Shown: positions 9,469 through 20,811 of the stretch, in pieces
Layout of the letters: the number at the start of each line of letters is the position of its first letter
Numbering within the stretch: the first letter of the stretch is position 1
Notes under the pieces: model-generated
The model's database searches: none
Seen by the model: only the letters and a program-made list of their open reading frames with translations
Told to the model about the DNA's origin: nothing
DNA from: Porphyra umbilicalis
Lineage: Eukaryota; Rhodophyta; Bangiophyceae; Bangiales; Bangiaceae
Direction: 5' to 3'
DNA length: 64,000 bases
Assembly (NCBI GenBank): GCA_002049455.2
Contig: KV919035.1
Location: forward strand, 43,081 to 107,080
Position numbers and translations under genes: made by a program

Positions 9469-12400
9469 TCAGCTGCGCTGGCCCACGCGGCGGCGGCCGT
9501 GCTCCAATTTGGCCGCCACGCCGCGCGTGGCTTTAACGCCATCTGGCGCCCCGAGCTGGGCGCCAAATTCGGCCCCCGTGTCAACCGCCGGCGGTGTCCC
9601 GCCGCTCGTGACGCGGCGCCCATCCCGCGCGGCGGCTCCCCCGCCGTCCGGCGCGTCGGCCGCTCCGCCGTCCGGCGCGTCGGCCACCCCGCCGTCCGGC
9701 GCGTCGGTCACACCGCCGTCCGGCCCGGCGGCCGCCACGCCGGCCGGCCCATCGGCCATCCCGCCAGCCCGCGTGGCTGGCCTGTCCAACACTCTCACTC
9801 GGGCAGAGGCCGAGTCGCCGTCCGACATCGGCACCAGCCCCATCTCCGTACGGCACTTGTAGAGCCCGTCCATCGGCGGGGCCTTGGTCAAGGCGTCTGC
9901 CGTCATCTCCCCCGTCCCGACGTTGACCACCGTCAGCTTGCCCTCGTCCACCATCTCGCGCACGAAGTGGTAAGCCACGTCAATGTGCTTGGTCCGCGGG
10001 GAGCTGACGGGGTTACGCATCATGGCCACAGCCCCTTGGCTGTCACAGTGAATCTTGACTGACGCCTGGGCGTTTCCCAGCTCCGCCAGCAACCGCTGCA
10101 GCCAGATAGCCTCCTTGGACACCATGGACGCTGCAACGTACTCGGCTTCTGTCGTCGACGTAGCCACCGTCTTCTGCATCTTGCTCGTCCAGGCGATTGC
10201 CCCCCCGTTGAACAGGAAGACGGCACCCGTCGTTGACCGCCGCGTGTCCACGTCTGCGGCATAGTCCGCGTCGTGGTACGCCTCCTAGTCGCTGGGTCCA
10301 CCGTACTCAATCCCCAGCTCCTTCGTGCCTTGTAGGTACCGCATCACCCCCTTGCCCGCCGCCCAGTGCGCGTGCGTCGGGGCGCTCACAAATCGCGCCA
10401 GCCGCGCCACGGCGACGGAGATGTCGGGCCGCGTGCACGTGGCCAGGTACAGGAGGCAGCCCACAAGCTCCGGGTAGCGCACCTTCCCCTCGTCGTCCAG
10501 CGGCTTCCCGTCCTTTTGCAGCTTTGCCCCGACCGTCATGGGGAGCTGCGTCGAGTTGGCATCCAGCATGTTGAACCTCGCCAGCACGTCCATCACGTAC
10601 TTGCGCTGACCCAATCGCAACACCCCCACCTTCAGGTCACGCTCAATGTGCATGCCCAGGAAGAACGAGGGCTCGCCCATCTCCCGGCTCTTGTACGTCT
10701 GCATGATGTACTCCTTGGCACGCCCCACGGCCTTGGGGGACGCACTGGCCAGCAGCAGGTCGTCCACGTGAACGAGCACAAAGCAGACGTCACCGACAAC
10801 CGTCCCGACGAACAGGCACGGGTCGGCGTGGGTTGCACGAAACCCCCCGGCCAGCAACGCCTCCACGAGCTTCTTATACCATGCCCGCGAGGCCTGCTTC
10901 AAGCCATAAAGTGCCTTGATCAACTTGCACACCTTGCCGTGCGGGCCGCGCTCGTACCCCGCCGGTTGCCGGACGTACACCTCTTCCTCCATCACGCCAT
11001 TCAGGAACGCCGTCTCAACGTCCAACTGGCACAACGTCAACGCCTCCCCAGCGCACTTGGCCAGTAGGGCCCGCAAAGTCGCATGGCGTGCGACGGGCGC
11101 CCAAACCTCGTTGTAGTCCACCATGGCCGTTTGCGTGTCGCCTCGCACGACGTAGCGGCCCTTGTATCGGCTCACCTCGCCGTCGGCGCCACGCTTCGGC
11201 TCACACAGCATCTGCGCACCTGTAACCTTCTTGCCGGCGGGGAGGTCCACCAGTTCCCAGGTCCCGTTCGACCACAACGAGTCCACCTCCCGCCGCACGG
11301 CCTCGTCGAACTGTGGCCAGTCCGCCGCCCTGCGCGCGACGTCGATGCGCATCTTGTCTGGGTCCTGCAGCAGTGCGGCCATGGCCGCCCCAGTGCCCGC
11401 GATAAACCCGCTGTCCTCATCCCAGACCCGTCGTTGCCCGACGGCACTGTCGCCGTCTCCACCTTGGGTCACACGCCACGGCGTGCGGCTCGAGGAGCCG
11501 GCGTCGCTCCCACTGTTTGGGCCTCCCTCGTCGTCAGACGGGGGCGCCCGTGTCACGCGGCGGGCTGCCGCCACAGCATCCTCAATGCTGGCAACCCCCG
11601 CCGGCCCCACGTGCTCGTTGGCGCCGCGGGGATCCTCCCCACCAGTGCCCTCGTCGAACCGCACATCTCGAGTCACGACGATGCGGCCGCCTTGGAGGAC
11701 GCGGTACGCCTTGCTTCCCTCCGCATACCCCATGAAGGTGCCCTTGACGCCTTTGTCCCCCATCTTCTTGCGCACCTGCCCAGGGAGGTGGGCCCACACA
11801 AGGCACCCGAACACCCGCAGGTTGCTCACGTCAGAGGCCTTCCCGTAGAACAGTTCGTACGGGGTCTTGCTCTGGCCGCGGGGGGGGATGCGGTTGTTCA
11901 CGTAGTTGACCGCCTTCCCCGCCTCCGCCCACCACTTCTTGCCGAGGTTGCTGTCCGACAAGGTCGCCAGCACCCGCTCCTGCAGCACGCGGTTATACCG
12001 CTCCGCGACCCCACTCTGCTCCGGGGAGTATCGAACGCTGGTTTGCATCTGGATGCCCTTGTGCTCCAGCCACTCCCGGATGACGGCTCCGGCGTACTCA
12101 TCGCCACCGTCTCGTCGGATGGTCCTCACCTTGTTGCCGAGCTCGTTCTCCCACAGGTTGAGGGTCACCATCAGCACGTTCTTTGCCAGCCCCTTGCTCG
12201 CGACCGGCACGACCGCCCGGTAGCGACTCAAGTCGTCAATGACGACGACTTTGAAGCGGTCCTTGCCCGGCGTTTTGACGGCCATCGGCCCGCACACGTC
12301 TGTGTGGATAAGCTCCAGCGGCCGTGAGCTCCGCGTCGTTGACGTCGGGAAGGGCAGGCGGGTCATCTTGCCCCGCATACACGGGTCGCATCCCACGCCC

Positions 12401-13081
12401 CCTTGTCATCGCAGTTGGACGGGGGTGACCTGCATCCCCGTGACAGCCTGCGGTACGCGGGCGAGTGTGTGCGGTCCGGCGTGGGCGAACCGACGGTGCC
12501 ACACCCTCGCCGCCACGGCTGCGTGTCCACCCCCGACGTAGTTGGCCTCATCATACGGCCTGGCCACCACCCACACGTCCCCGAGGTGAATCCCCTCCAT
12601 CACGACGTTGCCGCCCTTGTGAATGCTCACACCCAACTCGTCGAACGTCACGGCGAACCCGCGGTTGACCGCGGTGGGCACCGACAGCACTGAGAACGTG
12701 AGCCCCGGCACCACCAGCACGTCCTCCAGCGTCACGCGCACCTTGTCGCCACGCACAAGTGCGTCGAATTCGGCCGTACCCGCCTTAGTCGCGGTGTGCA
12801 CCTCGCCGTTGGCCATCTTGATGTTGACCGGCTCGCATGGCCCGAGCTGCGTCAGCGTCTGGTCGTCACCCGTCAAGTGGTGTGACGCCCCGGAGTCCAC
12901 AATCCACCCTTTGGGCAGGCCATTGCCCGCCCCCATCTCGGGGCCAGGCGGGCCTCGCATCCCGTGCAGCGCGCATCCAGCGGCCGCGATCATTGCGACG
13001 CCGCCGCGAGCGTGGGGCTTGCGCGCATTCCCCGGGCAGTCCGCTCGGAGGTGACCCACCTCATGGCATAGGAAGCACAGG
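9469..13081 (-). mobile_element. Ty1/copia retrotransposon, 5'-truncated, two in-frame stops
   Basis: One minus-strand frame encodes, in copia order: a zinc knuckle (C-x2-C-x4-H-x4-C, about 13075-13033), protease with the DSGASHHL active site, the integrase HHCC zinc site and D-D-E core (HTDVCGP, DGGDEY, PEQSGVAERYNR), reverse transcriptase with the LVHVDDLLLA catalytic box, and RNase H ([10 protein letters not shown]). Protease, integrase, RT and RNase H order (integrase before RT) identifies Ty1/copia. The frame is interrupted only by TGA at 12406-12408 and TAG at 10285-10287. Nearly all of gag is absent upstream of 13081. The C-terminal tail carries a 24-bp tandem repeat, about four units at 9643-9740, encoding Ala-Asp-Ala-Pro-Asp-Gly-Gly repeats. 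With only two nonsense codons over 3.6 kb it died recently. Confidence 0.95.
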
Positions 13082-16000
13082 CCTCATGCCCGTCCCCGGG
13101 CCCCGGCCAATTGCAGGACAAAGAGTTTGCTGCCACCGTCAATCTTGTGTCCTGTCTTAGATATACTCTGTACTCTACCGAAACCGGGGTGGGGGCCTGC
13201 GCAGTGCACCTTGTTGCCACGAGCCCGGTTCTGGCTCAAATTGCTCGTAACTGCTCGCTGAAAACGGGCTCCTGCCCGCATCGTCGCAAAACATGTACCA
13301 CGTACTGAGAACGTGCTGGGGGACTTGGCCAGCAGTATTGCAGGTTGATCTAAATTGTGGAAAAATCAGCGACGTGAAGCGTAGTCACGAAAGCCGAAAA
13401 CAGGAGCGGGCGACGTAGCCGTCCGCCAAGCAACACCCCTACCTGGGGTGGTGCTTTTACGGATGCTACATACGTCTGATTTTCTGGGTCCGCCGCCCGC
13501 TAGTCGGTGCCGGCGGCCCTTCTTATCTACCCTCGCGCGGCCACCCACACGGTCCCACCCCCCCTCCAGGCGTCTCCGAGTTGGGGCAGAGGTCCGCAGA
13601 CGGGTGCCCATGCAGGACCCCACAGGGCGCACGCGTCCGCGCTCCCAGGGGCCCAAAACAAGTCAAAGGCCCGCCGCTCTAACAGCGGTTAGGGCCCTCC
13701 GGCTCCGATACGTAGGCGCCGAGTCAAACATCGAGAAGAAAGCGGGTCCTACCAGTGAAGGTCGGCCCGTAAGAACACGTCAAAATCGCAACGTGGCGCC
13801 ACCCGATCCACCACCGTGCCCATCCAGCCAATCAGGTGCCGCGCGCGGTCCAATCACACCGCCGCGGCCCGTCATTGGCCACTGCGAAGGGCCCTCCATC
13901 ACGTCGTGCGCGAGGTTGACACCAAGGCTGACAGTCGAGAATCGGTCGATTCACAGAAATGGTCCCAAAGGGGCCGCCAGTCCGATATTTGCCGCGTTTT
14001 GTCGCGTACATGTACTGGACCCTTCTTCTTCACAGTGTTCTTCCGAATGGGTAAAGTCTCAGATTCGCAATTCAGATCCCCAGTACGATCTGGCCCTGCT
14101 CGAATTCGTGTCTGGAAGCCATGCGCGCACCCTGCGCGCACCTTGCGCGCACCCCAGCAGGTTATCTGGCGGCACTCAGAGGCACCCGGAGGCCCCCGCA
14201 GGCACTCCGCAGGAAGTCGTCTGGGGACTCATCCAGGAGTTACATGGTGCCCTTTTGCGGCGATTCGTGGCCGCCCGGCAAAACGACTACGCATCGCACG
14301 CGGGAACTCTGTCGTATGGAGCAACGGTGGCGCCACGTTGTACCTCACGGATAGAGAACGTTGCAGTGAAGCGTACGCTTTGCATTGCGTTCTCACGCCT
14401 CCCGGGGCAGAGAGACCTGGTGGGAAGCGGCCGTATGGGCCTGGTACTCCCATCTGACTGCTCGCCCACCGCGCCCTGCCCCTCCCGCTCGTCTCGCCCA
14501 CACCGCCTCGCCCCTCCCGCCCAACTCGAACACATAAGGAAGAAAGCAGGACGATCACCGTGAGCAGGAGAAGTGCAAGAAAGAAAGCAAACAGACAGAC
14601 GACAGCACACGCAAAAGTACACAGCGAACACATTGCATCAAATTAGACTCGGCTTCCACAGCGCAAAGAAACAGGTCTGTACGCCCCCCCACTCCTTTAC
14701 CCGACCTATACAACACGGCGGTAGTCGCGGCAGGTAGACATCGATCAGTCATCGCGCGCGCCCGATGGATACAGCCGAGACAGCCCCGCCGTCGACACTC
14801 ACTGCACTAGCACTACCTCCCCCCACTTCGATTACCACGCACCCTCCACCGTTCGTCCGAGTCCGTGCGCGAGTCGCGCCGCCACCGCTCTTGCCACAAC
14901 TCGCATCACCTACATGGATGCCCACAGCTCGGGACAGAAAGGGGGAAGTCTGGGCAGTACGGGGCAGTACGGGGCAGTGAGAAGCAGAAGTTACAAGTAC
15001 GTGACAGTACCACAGAGAAAAAGCGAGCATATTTTCCACACGAAAACGGAGCAAGACGTTCTACATTTAAAAAAGGCACGCACGCTCTGACTGCACTCGA
15101 GGTCGTCACCGCGTGCACTGCAAGAGATCAAACGGGCGCTACGATATACACAAAATGATGACATGCGCACGTGCAACGTTGAAAGTGTTGCTCCAGGTGC
15201 ACTTCGTAGCGGGAGGGCGGACTGATCCGGCCACCGTAGAGGCAGTGCGGGCCGATCTATGATCGCCGTACTCGGGTGCGCTCGGCCTTCAGAATGTGCA
15301 GCTGTCAGGCATCCACTCTGCGTGATAAAGGGTGGTGTGGGAAGGGCCTGGAGGACGCCGCCTTTGAGAAAGGGATTGACGGTGGGCGGGGGGGTGGAGG
15401 GAGGCGAGTGGGGGTCCCTGCGGGGCATGTTCTGATGCAAGGTGGTCCTGGTCACAAGACGACCGCCTGGGCTACACACACGGACGATAGACCCATAAGA
15501 GGGGGCGGGCGGGATCCTCGTCCACGCCAGACCCTCATTCACGGTGTGCCTGGCCACGAATGCCCCCTGCCAGACGTGCTGCCGGCCCCTTACCTGTGGT
15601 ACGCTTGGCCAAGCGGCTTCTGTTTAGAGGTTGTTCGGCTCCCAAAGCACAAGCCAGATGAAGGCGGTTGTCAGAGGTGCAGCTCTGGCGTTCGTCTCCA
15701 TCACACAGCCTAGACGGCATCTAGGAGGCCTTCCTCGCCGCCGACGAGGCGCCCTCGCAGTACCAATCATTGCGCGTCAGTAGATCTCGTCCTGCCTCAG
15801 GCTGACCGAGATGAGCTATACTCAGGTGACTCGTGACCGGTTAAGGCCCTCACAGTGACCCAAAAAGAGGATCACGGTGCTTGTGCGCGGCCAACTACGT
15901 TTCAGTGCCTGGCGGTGCGTGACATGGGCGCGGCTTGGGGGTTGCGGGCCACAGGGTCTGTGATGTCGTCGCGAGGTGCGACCAACCGGTCATACCGTCG

Positions 16001-17199
16001 AGGATCAATAAGGGCCACTTATGCTCTAGGTAGTCGAGCCCTCCTGAATCCAGCGATCAGCAAACGCAGTTGATCTGTGACCAGTCTATTGTCGGTGGCT
16101 TTGAATCGTCCCAGGAGCTACAATTGTCCCTGATGCCGACCAACTTGTAGCCTGCTTTTTGGAAGGCTACACCATGCAGTTTCCATCCGCGCCGTCGTAG
16201 ATTGATGAGGGCTCCGCTTGCAGCCCACGTTCCCTCGTGGTCAGCACATGGCCGTCTGGGCCAGCAACAATGTCATATCATGAGTACAAATTACGGCCCG
16301 CAGCACGCCCGTAGCGCGCGCAGCACGCGCAGCACACCCCCAGTAGAGTGGTACGCTCTCGCGACGATGCTGGGAGTGTATGCTCGTATCCTGTCCAAAA
16401 ACCTCGTTGTGACGTGGTGGCGACGAGATCAGGGCGTGATTAAGAGCTCTACGAAGTCCGCTCAAGTTTTTACAAGTGCGACGTGATACATTAAATGGGT
16501 GCAGTGCTCAGTACCGGATCTGTGCCGAGTGGGGCAAGAAATACGTAGAAGGACACCATCGTGCAGCCCACGAGCAGAGGAAGGTTGCGCTCACTCCGAG
16601 GCAGTGGGTAGGAAAAGATCAGGAAGTTTTCGCTGCCTGAAGCCTCTCTACCGGCGTTACCCCCCCTGGCCGCCGCCGCAGCCGACACCCTCTCGCGGCC
16701 TCCTGTCCTTGCGGGGGCAAGCAAGCAACCCTCTTTCGTACTAATCGAGGAAACAGGACGTTCCTCGCAAGCGAGGGTGCAGCCCTGGCTCACTCATTTC
16801 CAACACTACCCAACCCCCCCCCCCGCAACACCCGCCTCTCGTGCCAATAGAAGAAGTAGGACGTGGCCTCTCCAGCGAGGGCCCAGTCCCGGCTCACTCC
16901 TTTCCCGCGCTGCCCTCCCCCGCTCCCCCCTCACCACGGCACCCGACGCCCATTGCACTGTTCCCAACTATGCCTTGTGTTCAGCCATGCTTAGTACTCA
17001 GCCATGCCCTCACCCGCGGAGGTTTTCGAAATACTGGGAAGGACGAGATACAGGCCTGATGCAGCTCAGCTCGGACCGATACAGCATGGCAACAGCAGTG
17101 GGCAGCCGGCGCAGAGTCGGAAGAGCGACGCGGGTATCGTGTCGCAAGCCTCGCAACGCCCGGGGTGGGGGGCGTCGGAATCCGCTTTCTCCGTACGGG
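13082..17199. other. Long gene-free stretch with scattered short repeats
   Basis: Open frames here (for example plus 13448-14563 and plus 13816-14457) overlap in several phases and show no domain motif, so I do not call them genes. Visible local structure: a GCGCACC word repeated at 14117-14155; a GGGCAGTACG decamer repeated at 14953-14977; and an imperfect tandem duplication of about 105 bp, 16745-16850 versus 16851-16960, sharing GGACGT...GCGAGGG...CAG.CC.GGCTCACTC. No tRNA or rRNA was recognised. Confidence 0.45.
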
Positions 17200-17207
17200 A
17201 TGCACAG

Positions 17208-17960
17208 CAGGGGTTGTCAGGATATGCATTTCGAGGCGAAATAGGATACGGATACACGCGGATGCGGTGTATCTGATTACGGATAAATCGCTTAACTAAG
17301 ATCCGGATGCGGATATCTGCCTCCGAAACCGGATTATTACGTAGATTATATCCGTATCTGAGTACGATTATCGTATCCGATGAGATTTCTACAAGTCCGT
17401 CAGGCCGCACAATTAGGGCCAGAGAAAAACGCCATTCAGACACTTGTTGAGTGCTAAATGGACGTCAAGTACCACGTGATATTCACATTTGATGTGTACG
17501 CCCCAACGGGCGCGGTCCAGGCAGTTCCCCGCCGTTTTTGTAAACGGTCGTCAGATAGAGCGTTCTGAAACTCGTGTCAGACTTTGCTGGTATCGCAAGC
17601 GGGCCGAGTCGCGTGCTTGAACGGTTTCTTCCGGGTCGGGCGGGATTGCCGCTCGTCGCTGCAACATGCTTGCAGATGAATCTCCCGATGGTCAGATTGG
17701 GAAAAGAGAGGTGGACTGCGTTGTACCGGAATTCTGTCTGCCCGAGAAGTTTAATAATCTTGTATATCCCTGTATCCTTCCTCTTATATCTGGAATACGG
17801 ATCTGATATAATCTTGCAATTTTTGTCGGACAGGATAGATATATCGTTTCCTCTCTTTCTCTGAATGCATTTAGAATATGCGTCCCCGGCGCGTATTCGA
17901 CCTGAATACGGATATAATGCATGGATATATTCATCAGGAATATATCCATGACAACCCCTG
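17208..17960. mobile_element. hAT-type non-autonomous element, 753 bp, with 8-bp TSD
   Basis: The element starts CAGGGGTTGTCA and ends TGACAACCCCTG, a perfect 12-bp terminal inverted repeat. It is flanked by an exact 8-bp direct repeat, ATGCACAG, at 17200-17207 and 17961-17968. Eight-bp target duplications with CAGGG-type ends are the hallmark of hAT transposons. The interior is much more AT-rich than the surroundings and contains many GGATAC/GTATCC words that could fold back near both ends. It has no transposase frame, so it would depend on an autonomous hAT elsewhere. Confidence 0.88.
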
Positions 17961-17968
17961 ATGCACAG

Positions 17969-18510
17969 TTCCTTCGCAATTGTCCCAGAACTTATTGATA
18001 AATGACTTTACAATACCGAGGCCATTCTATATGGTTTGCCAATCACGGAGGGACAGTTGCCGCTCCGGTGGCTGGTAATAAAGACAGCCCAGTCGCAGAG
18101 AAGGGGGATCTAAGTGTGAAAATCCGGTACTCGTGCAGCACTTCGACACCCGTGCTCCACTTAATACACGTGCCTCGACGAGGGCGTCCTAATGCAGGGT
18201 GCGAAAATCGCCGAAACGACTCGTTGAGAGAACGAGAGGGCTGGCACGCGCTTGCTGAGCATCTGCATACGTTTTCACACGGGCATTCCCGCTATGACTC
18301 TGTACACTGCAGAAGGCGCTGCCAGAGACGCTTCTGATGCATCCAAAACGTCGATGTAAAATGCTGTACTGCTAAAGTATGCAGGTGAAAACATGGTTTG
18401 CCCGAGAGAAACGCTCCACAGAGACGTTTTCGAGGGGTCGTGCAAGTTCTGAACCAGCAGCCTCAGCTAAAACGGGGCTTGTGGTGGATCCAGTAACGAG
18501 GTGCTTTGCG
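17969..18510. other. No gene recognised
   Basis: Mixed-composition DNA between the hAT element and a dispersed GC-rich repeat. No open frame with a recognisable motif. Confidence 0.4.
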
Positions 18511-18925
18511 CTGGACGCCTTCTTGACAGCACCGCCCTGAATTGCGTCTGCAACGGGGGGTCTGGCCCAAGCTGACGCCCCCGCGCGTGAGCAAACAGCA
18601 TAAGCGCGCGCGGGGGGTGAGCCGCAGCCCGCGCCGGCGTGGCCGCGTGCGTGGCTGCACGGGGTGTCGGCGGCGGGCGCATCGCGTGGTTGACTACCAC
18701 TGCCGCCTTTGCACGGCGCTTTGCGTGGCCGCAGGGGGCGCTCTGTTGGGGAATTCGCAGAGGGGGGGGGGGGGGCCCATTTCCTCGCCCCGTCGCTGGC
18801 GGGCGCAGGCGCGGGTGCGGCGAGGGGGGAAGCAGACGGATCCCCTGCACGCCGCCGCGTCACCTGGCCGAGATGTATCACGCGCTGGCGGCAGCTACGT
18901 GGACTGCCGCGGCGCCAACGCCTGC
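18511..18925. repeat. Dispersed repeat, copy 1 (partner at 51335)
   Basis: This GC-rich block matches 51335-51720 in the same orientation, starting CTGGACGCCTTCTTGACAGC in both. Similarity is roughly 80% with several indels and fades after about 400 bp. A minus-strand open frame spans it in both copies and keeps related peptides (for example DTPCSHARGHAGA), but the composition makes chance open frames common. Origin unknown. Confidence 0.75.
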
Positions 18926-19355
18926 GCCGCGTCTGCGTGCCGCCGCGGGGCGGCGGCGGCGGCGACGGTGGCGACTGCTCCGCGCACGAGTGCGATTCCT
19001 CAAACATACTCGTCCGCGGCGACCGCTCGCGCTCCCAGTTGGCGTGCGGGGGGGATGTAAACGAGACGGGCCATGATGCACAACGCGGCGCCATGGTCGG
19101 CGACGGTCGCGGCGGGGGAGGGTGGGGGCGCAGGACCAACGCCGCCGCCGCCGCTGACACCACCGCCGCAATCGCTGCCGGCACAATCTTTGTCAGGCGA
19201 CGGGGCCGTTGACCCCGTGGCGAGATGGAGGAGCTGCCCCCTCACACCCTCCCACGGATCACTTCTCAGCAGGCAACACGTCAAAAGAGAAAGAGCCAAC
19301 AACGTCGCTCTGACCTCGCCCATCCACATGGTGGACATGAATGACAATGTGCGCG
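18926..19355 (-). other. Left flank of the tandem array, holding an open frame that runs into copy 1
   Basis: The minus-strand frame of 63 codons at 19259-19450 crosses the array edge. Its first half lies in array copy 1 and its second half, including SDVVGSFSFDVLPAEK and the stop, lies in this single-copy flank. The reading is smooth across the junction. The flank may therefore be the original continuation of whatever was duplicated to make the array. No family recognised. Confidence 0.4.
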
Positions 19356-19614
19356 GCATCAGTTACCTCGCTTAGCGTGGCGCCCGCGATGCCCTTCTCC
19401 ACAGCAACCGGGTGAGCCATCAGCAGGCGCATGAACTGCATGCCGCACATCTTTACCTAGTTGAAGAACCAACCGGCGCGGAGTTGCAGGACGTTCATCA
19501 CCCCCAACACGGGATTGAGCTCGCCCTTGGGGTGGGGGCCGCCGAAGACGTGGCGCCCAGCCTTCGTGTGGGCGGGGTCATAGACCCGCTCCGGTGCCCT
19601 CCTTAGCAGCACCT

Positions 19615-20535
19615 TCACCTAGGAGGGCTCCACGCGCCGTCCGTCCTCGTCTTGAACGGTATGCTCTGCCAGTGCGAGCGAGGCACAATAGAATATGGTT
19701 TTCTCGTTAATGATTGGGACGTAGTAGAAAGCGAAACACCCGGGCGGGATCCTATGCGCACCCATGCCCGTAAGTGAGGGCCGTGCAGCCCCCACCGCCG
19801 CGCCAGCACCGCCGCCTCCACGCTAGTTCCGTGTCCAAGCAACAGCGGCTGCGACGACAGCGACAGGCGAAGCAGCTCGTGCCAAGGGAAGCCCGGTGCC
19901 AGCCGCAGACGAACATTATCCATCCAGGGCTTGAGCAGCAACGGGTCGATAACGCGCGCCCAAATCTCATCAAGCGCCCTGTCTTCCGCCTCCGCCTCGT
20001 AATTCGGCAGATCCTTGTCGTCCACCGCGGCGCCGTGGTCCCCCGCCGCCGCGTCGTCGACCGCCCGCGAGTCGCCCACCGACCCGTCCCCCGCCCGGGC
20101 CCCGTCGTCCGCCTCCTCCTCGGTGTCGGCCTCCTCATCGTTGTCCGCTGCGGGGCCATCGTCTCTCGCTGCCGCGTCGCCACCCCTCCCCCCGGTGCCC
20201 GCCACCTGCACGTTCTCCCCCCGTCCCCCGTTGCCCGCGAAGCGGCAAATGAGCTTGGCGATCACGTCGGGGGTGGGGAAGACGTCCATTGTGTGGGGTG
20301 AGCGGCGTGCGTGCGCGAGAGCACGCAATGAAGATTGAATAGTGGAGTGTATGATGGGTGCCGAGAACGTCGTACTGAACAGGCGAATCTGCCGCACCAT
20401 CCGGAGCCGCTGCTCTGTGCAGGAATGTCCCATGAAAGGGAGAGCCCAGACAGCCACGGCGGGGTCTAGCATCAGCGCGACAGACCCGTCCACGACAAAA
20501 TATATGTCCCGCCCGATCGCCTTGGCGGCCGACAA
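19615..20535 (-). CDS. 306-codon unassigned protein of the array unit (copy 1)
   Basis: This frame recurs at 22932-23852, 32871-33791, 36187-37107, 39504-40424 and 42821-43741. In copy 4 it is joined to another upstream frame by a 1-bp deletion (29555-30862), and in copy 3 it is broken. The upstream reading in the same frame (LEDIINQLLSAAKAIGRDIY) also looks coding, so the true start may lie further 5', beyond a stop near 20635. Features: an N-terminal third with mixed hydrophobic helices, a central low-complexity acidic/Gly linker of roughly 60 residues containing DEEADTEEEAD, and a C-terminal third rich in Leu/Arg/Ser with WMDNVRLRLAPGFPWHELL. No membrane segment or catalytic motif is clear. 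I cannot name a family. Stops between adjacent open stretches mean it may be an exon set or a decayed gene. Confidence 0.45.
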   Translation of the reverse strand: MSAAKAIGRDIYFVVDGSVALMLDPAVAVWALPFMGHSCTEQRLRMVRQIRLFSTTFSAPIIHSTIQSSLRALAHARRSPHTMDVFPTPDVIAKLICRFAGNGGRGENVQVAGTGGRGGDAAARDDGPAADNDEEADTEEEADDGARAGDGSVGDSRAVDDAAAGDHGAAVDDKDLPNYEAEAEDRALDEIWARVIDPLLLKPWMDNVRLRLAPGFPWHELLRLSLSSQPLLLGHGTSVEAAVLARRWGLHGPHLRAWVRIGSRPGVSLSTTSQSLTRKPYSIVPRSHWQSIPFKTRTDGAWSPPR

Positions 20536-20811
20536 AAGCTGATTGATGATGTCCTCCAGACCTCGACGGCCGGGGGCTGGCAGCGGCAGCTGCGCGAGGT
20601 ATCTCCTCGAGTCGCCCGCTACCGCTGCTCACGGGACAGCGCGCTTGGCCAGCGCATCTCGCCTCTTGCGCAGTGACGGGCGAGAGTCTCGAAAGGCCGC
20701 GCACGGCTCCGCCGCGCGGACGGTGATGTTTTGATGCCACATAAGTGAGGATTTGGCCACCCAGTCGACCACGTAGGACGGGAGGGTCTCCCGCTCCACC
20801 CACCGCCGCCG

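Noticed and set aside
13448..14563. 371-codon plus-strand open frame
   Set aside because: A second plus-strand frame (13816-14457) is open over the same DNA, and neither shows a domain or plausible start context.
20015..20338. A plus-strand GVGKTS string that looks like a P-loop in the array unit
   Set aside because: It is the antisense of the better minus-strand frame (MDVFPTPDVIAKL), has no surrounding ATPase motifs, and the rest of the frame is Ser/Ala/Pro-rich.
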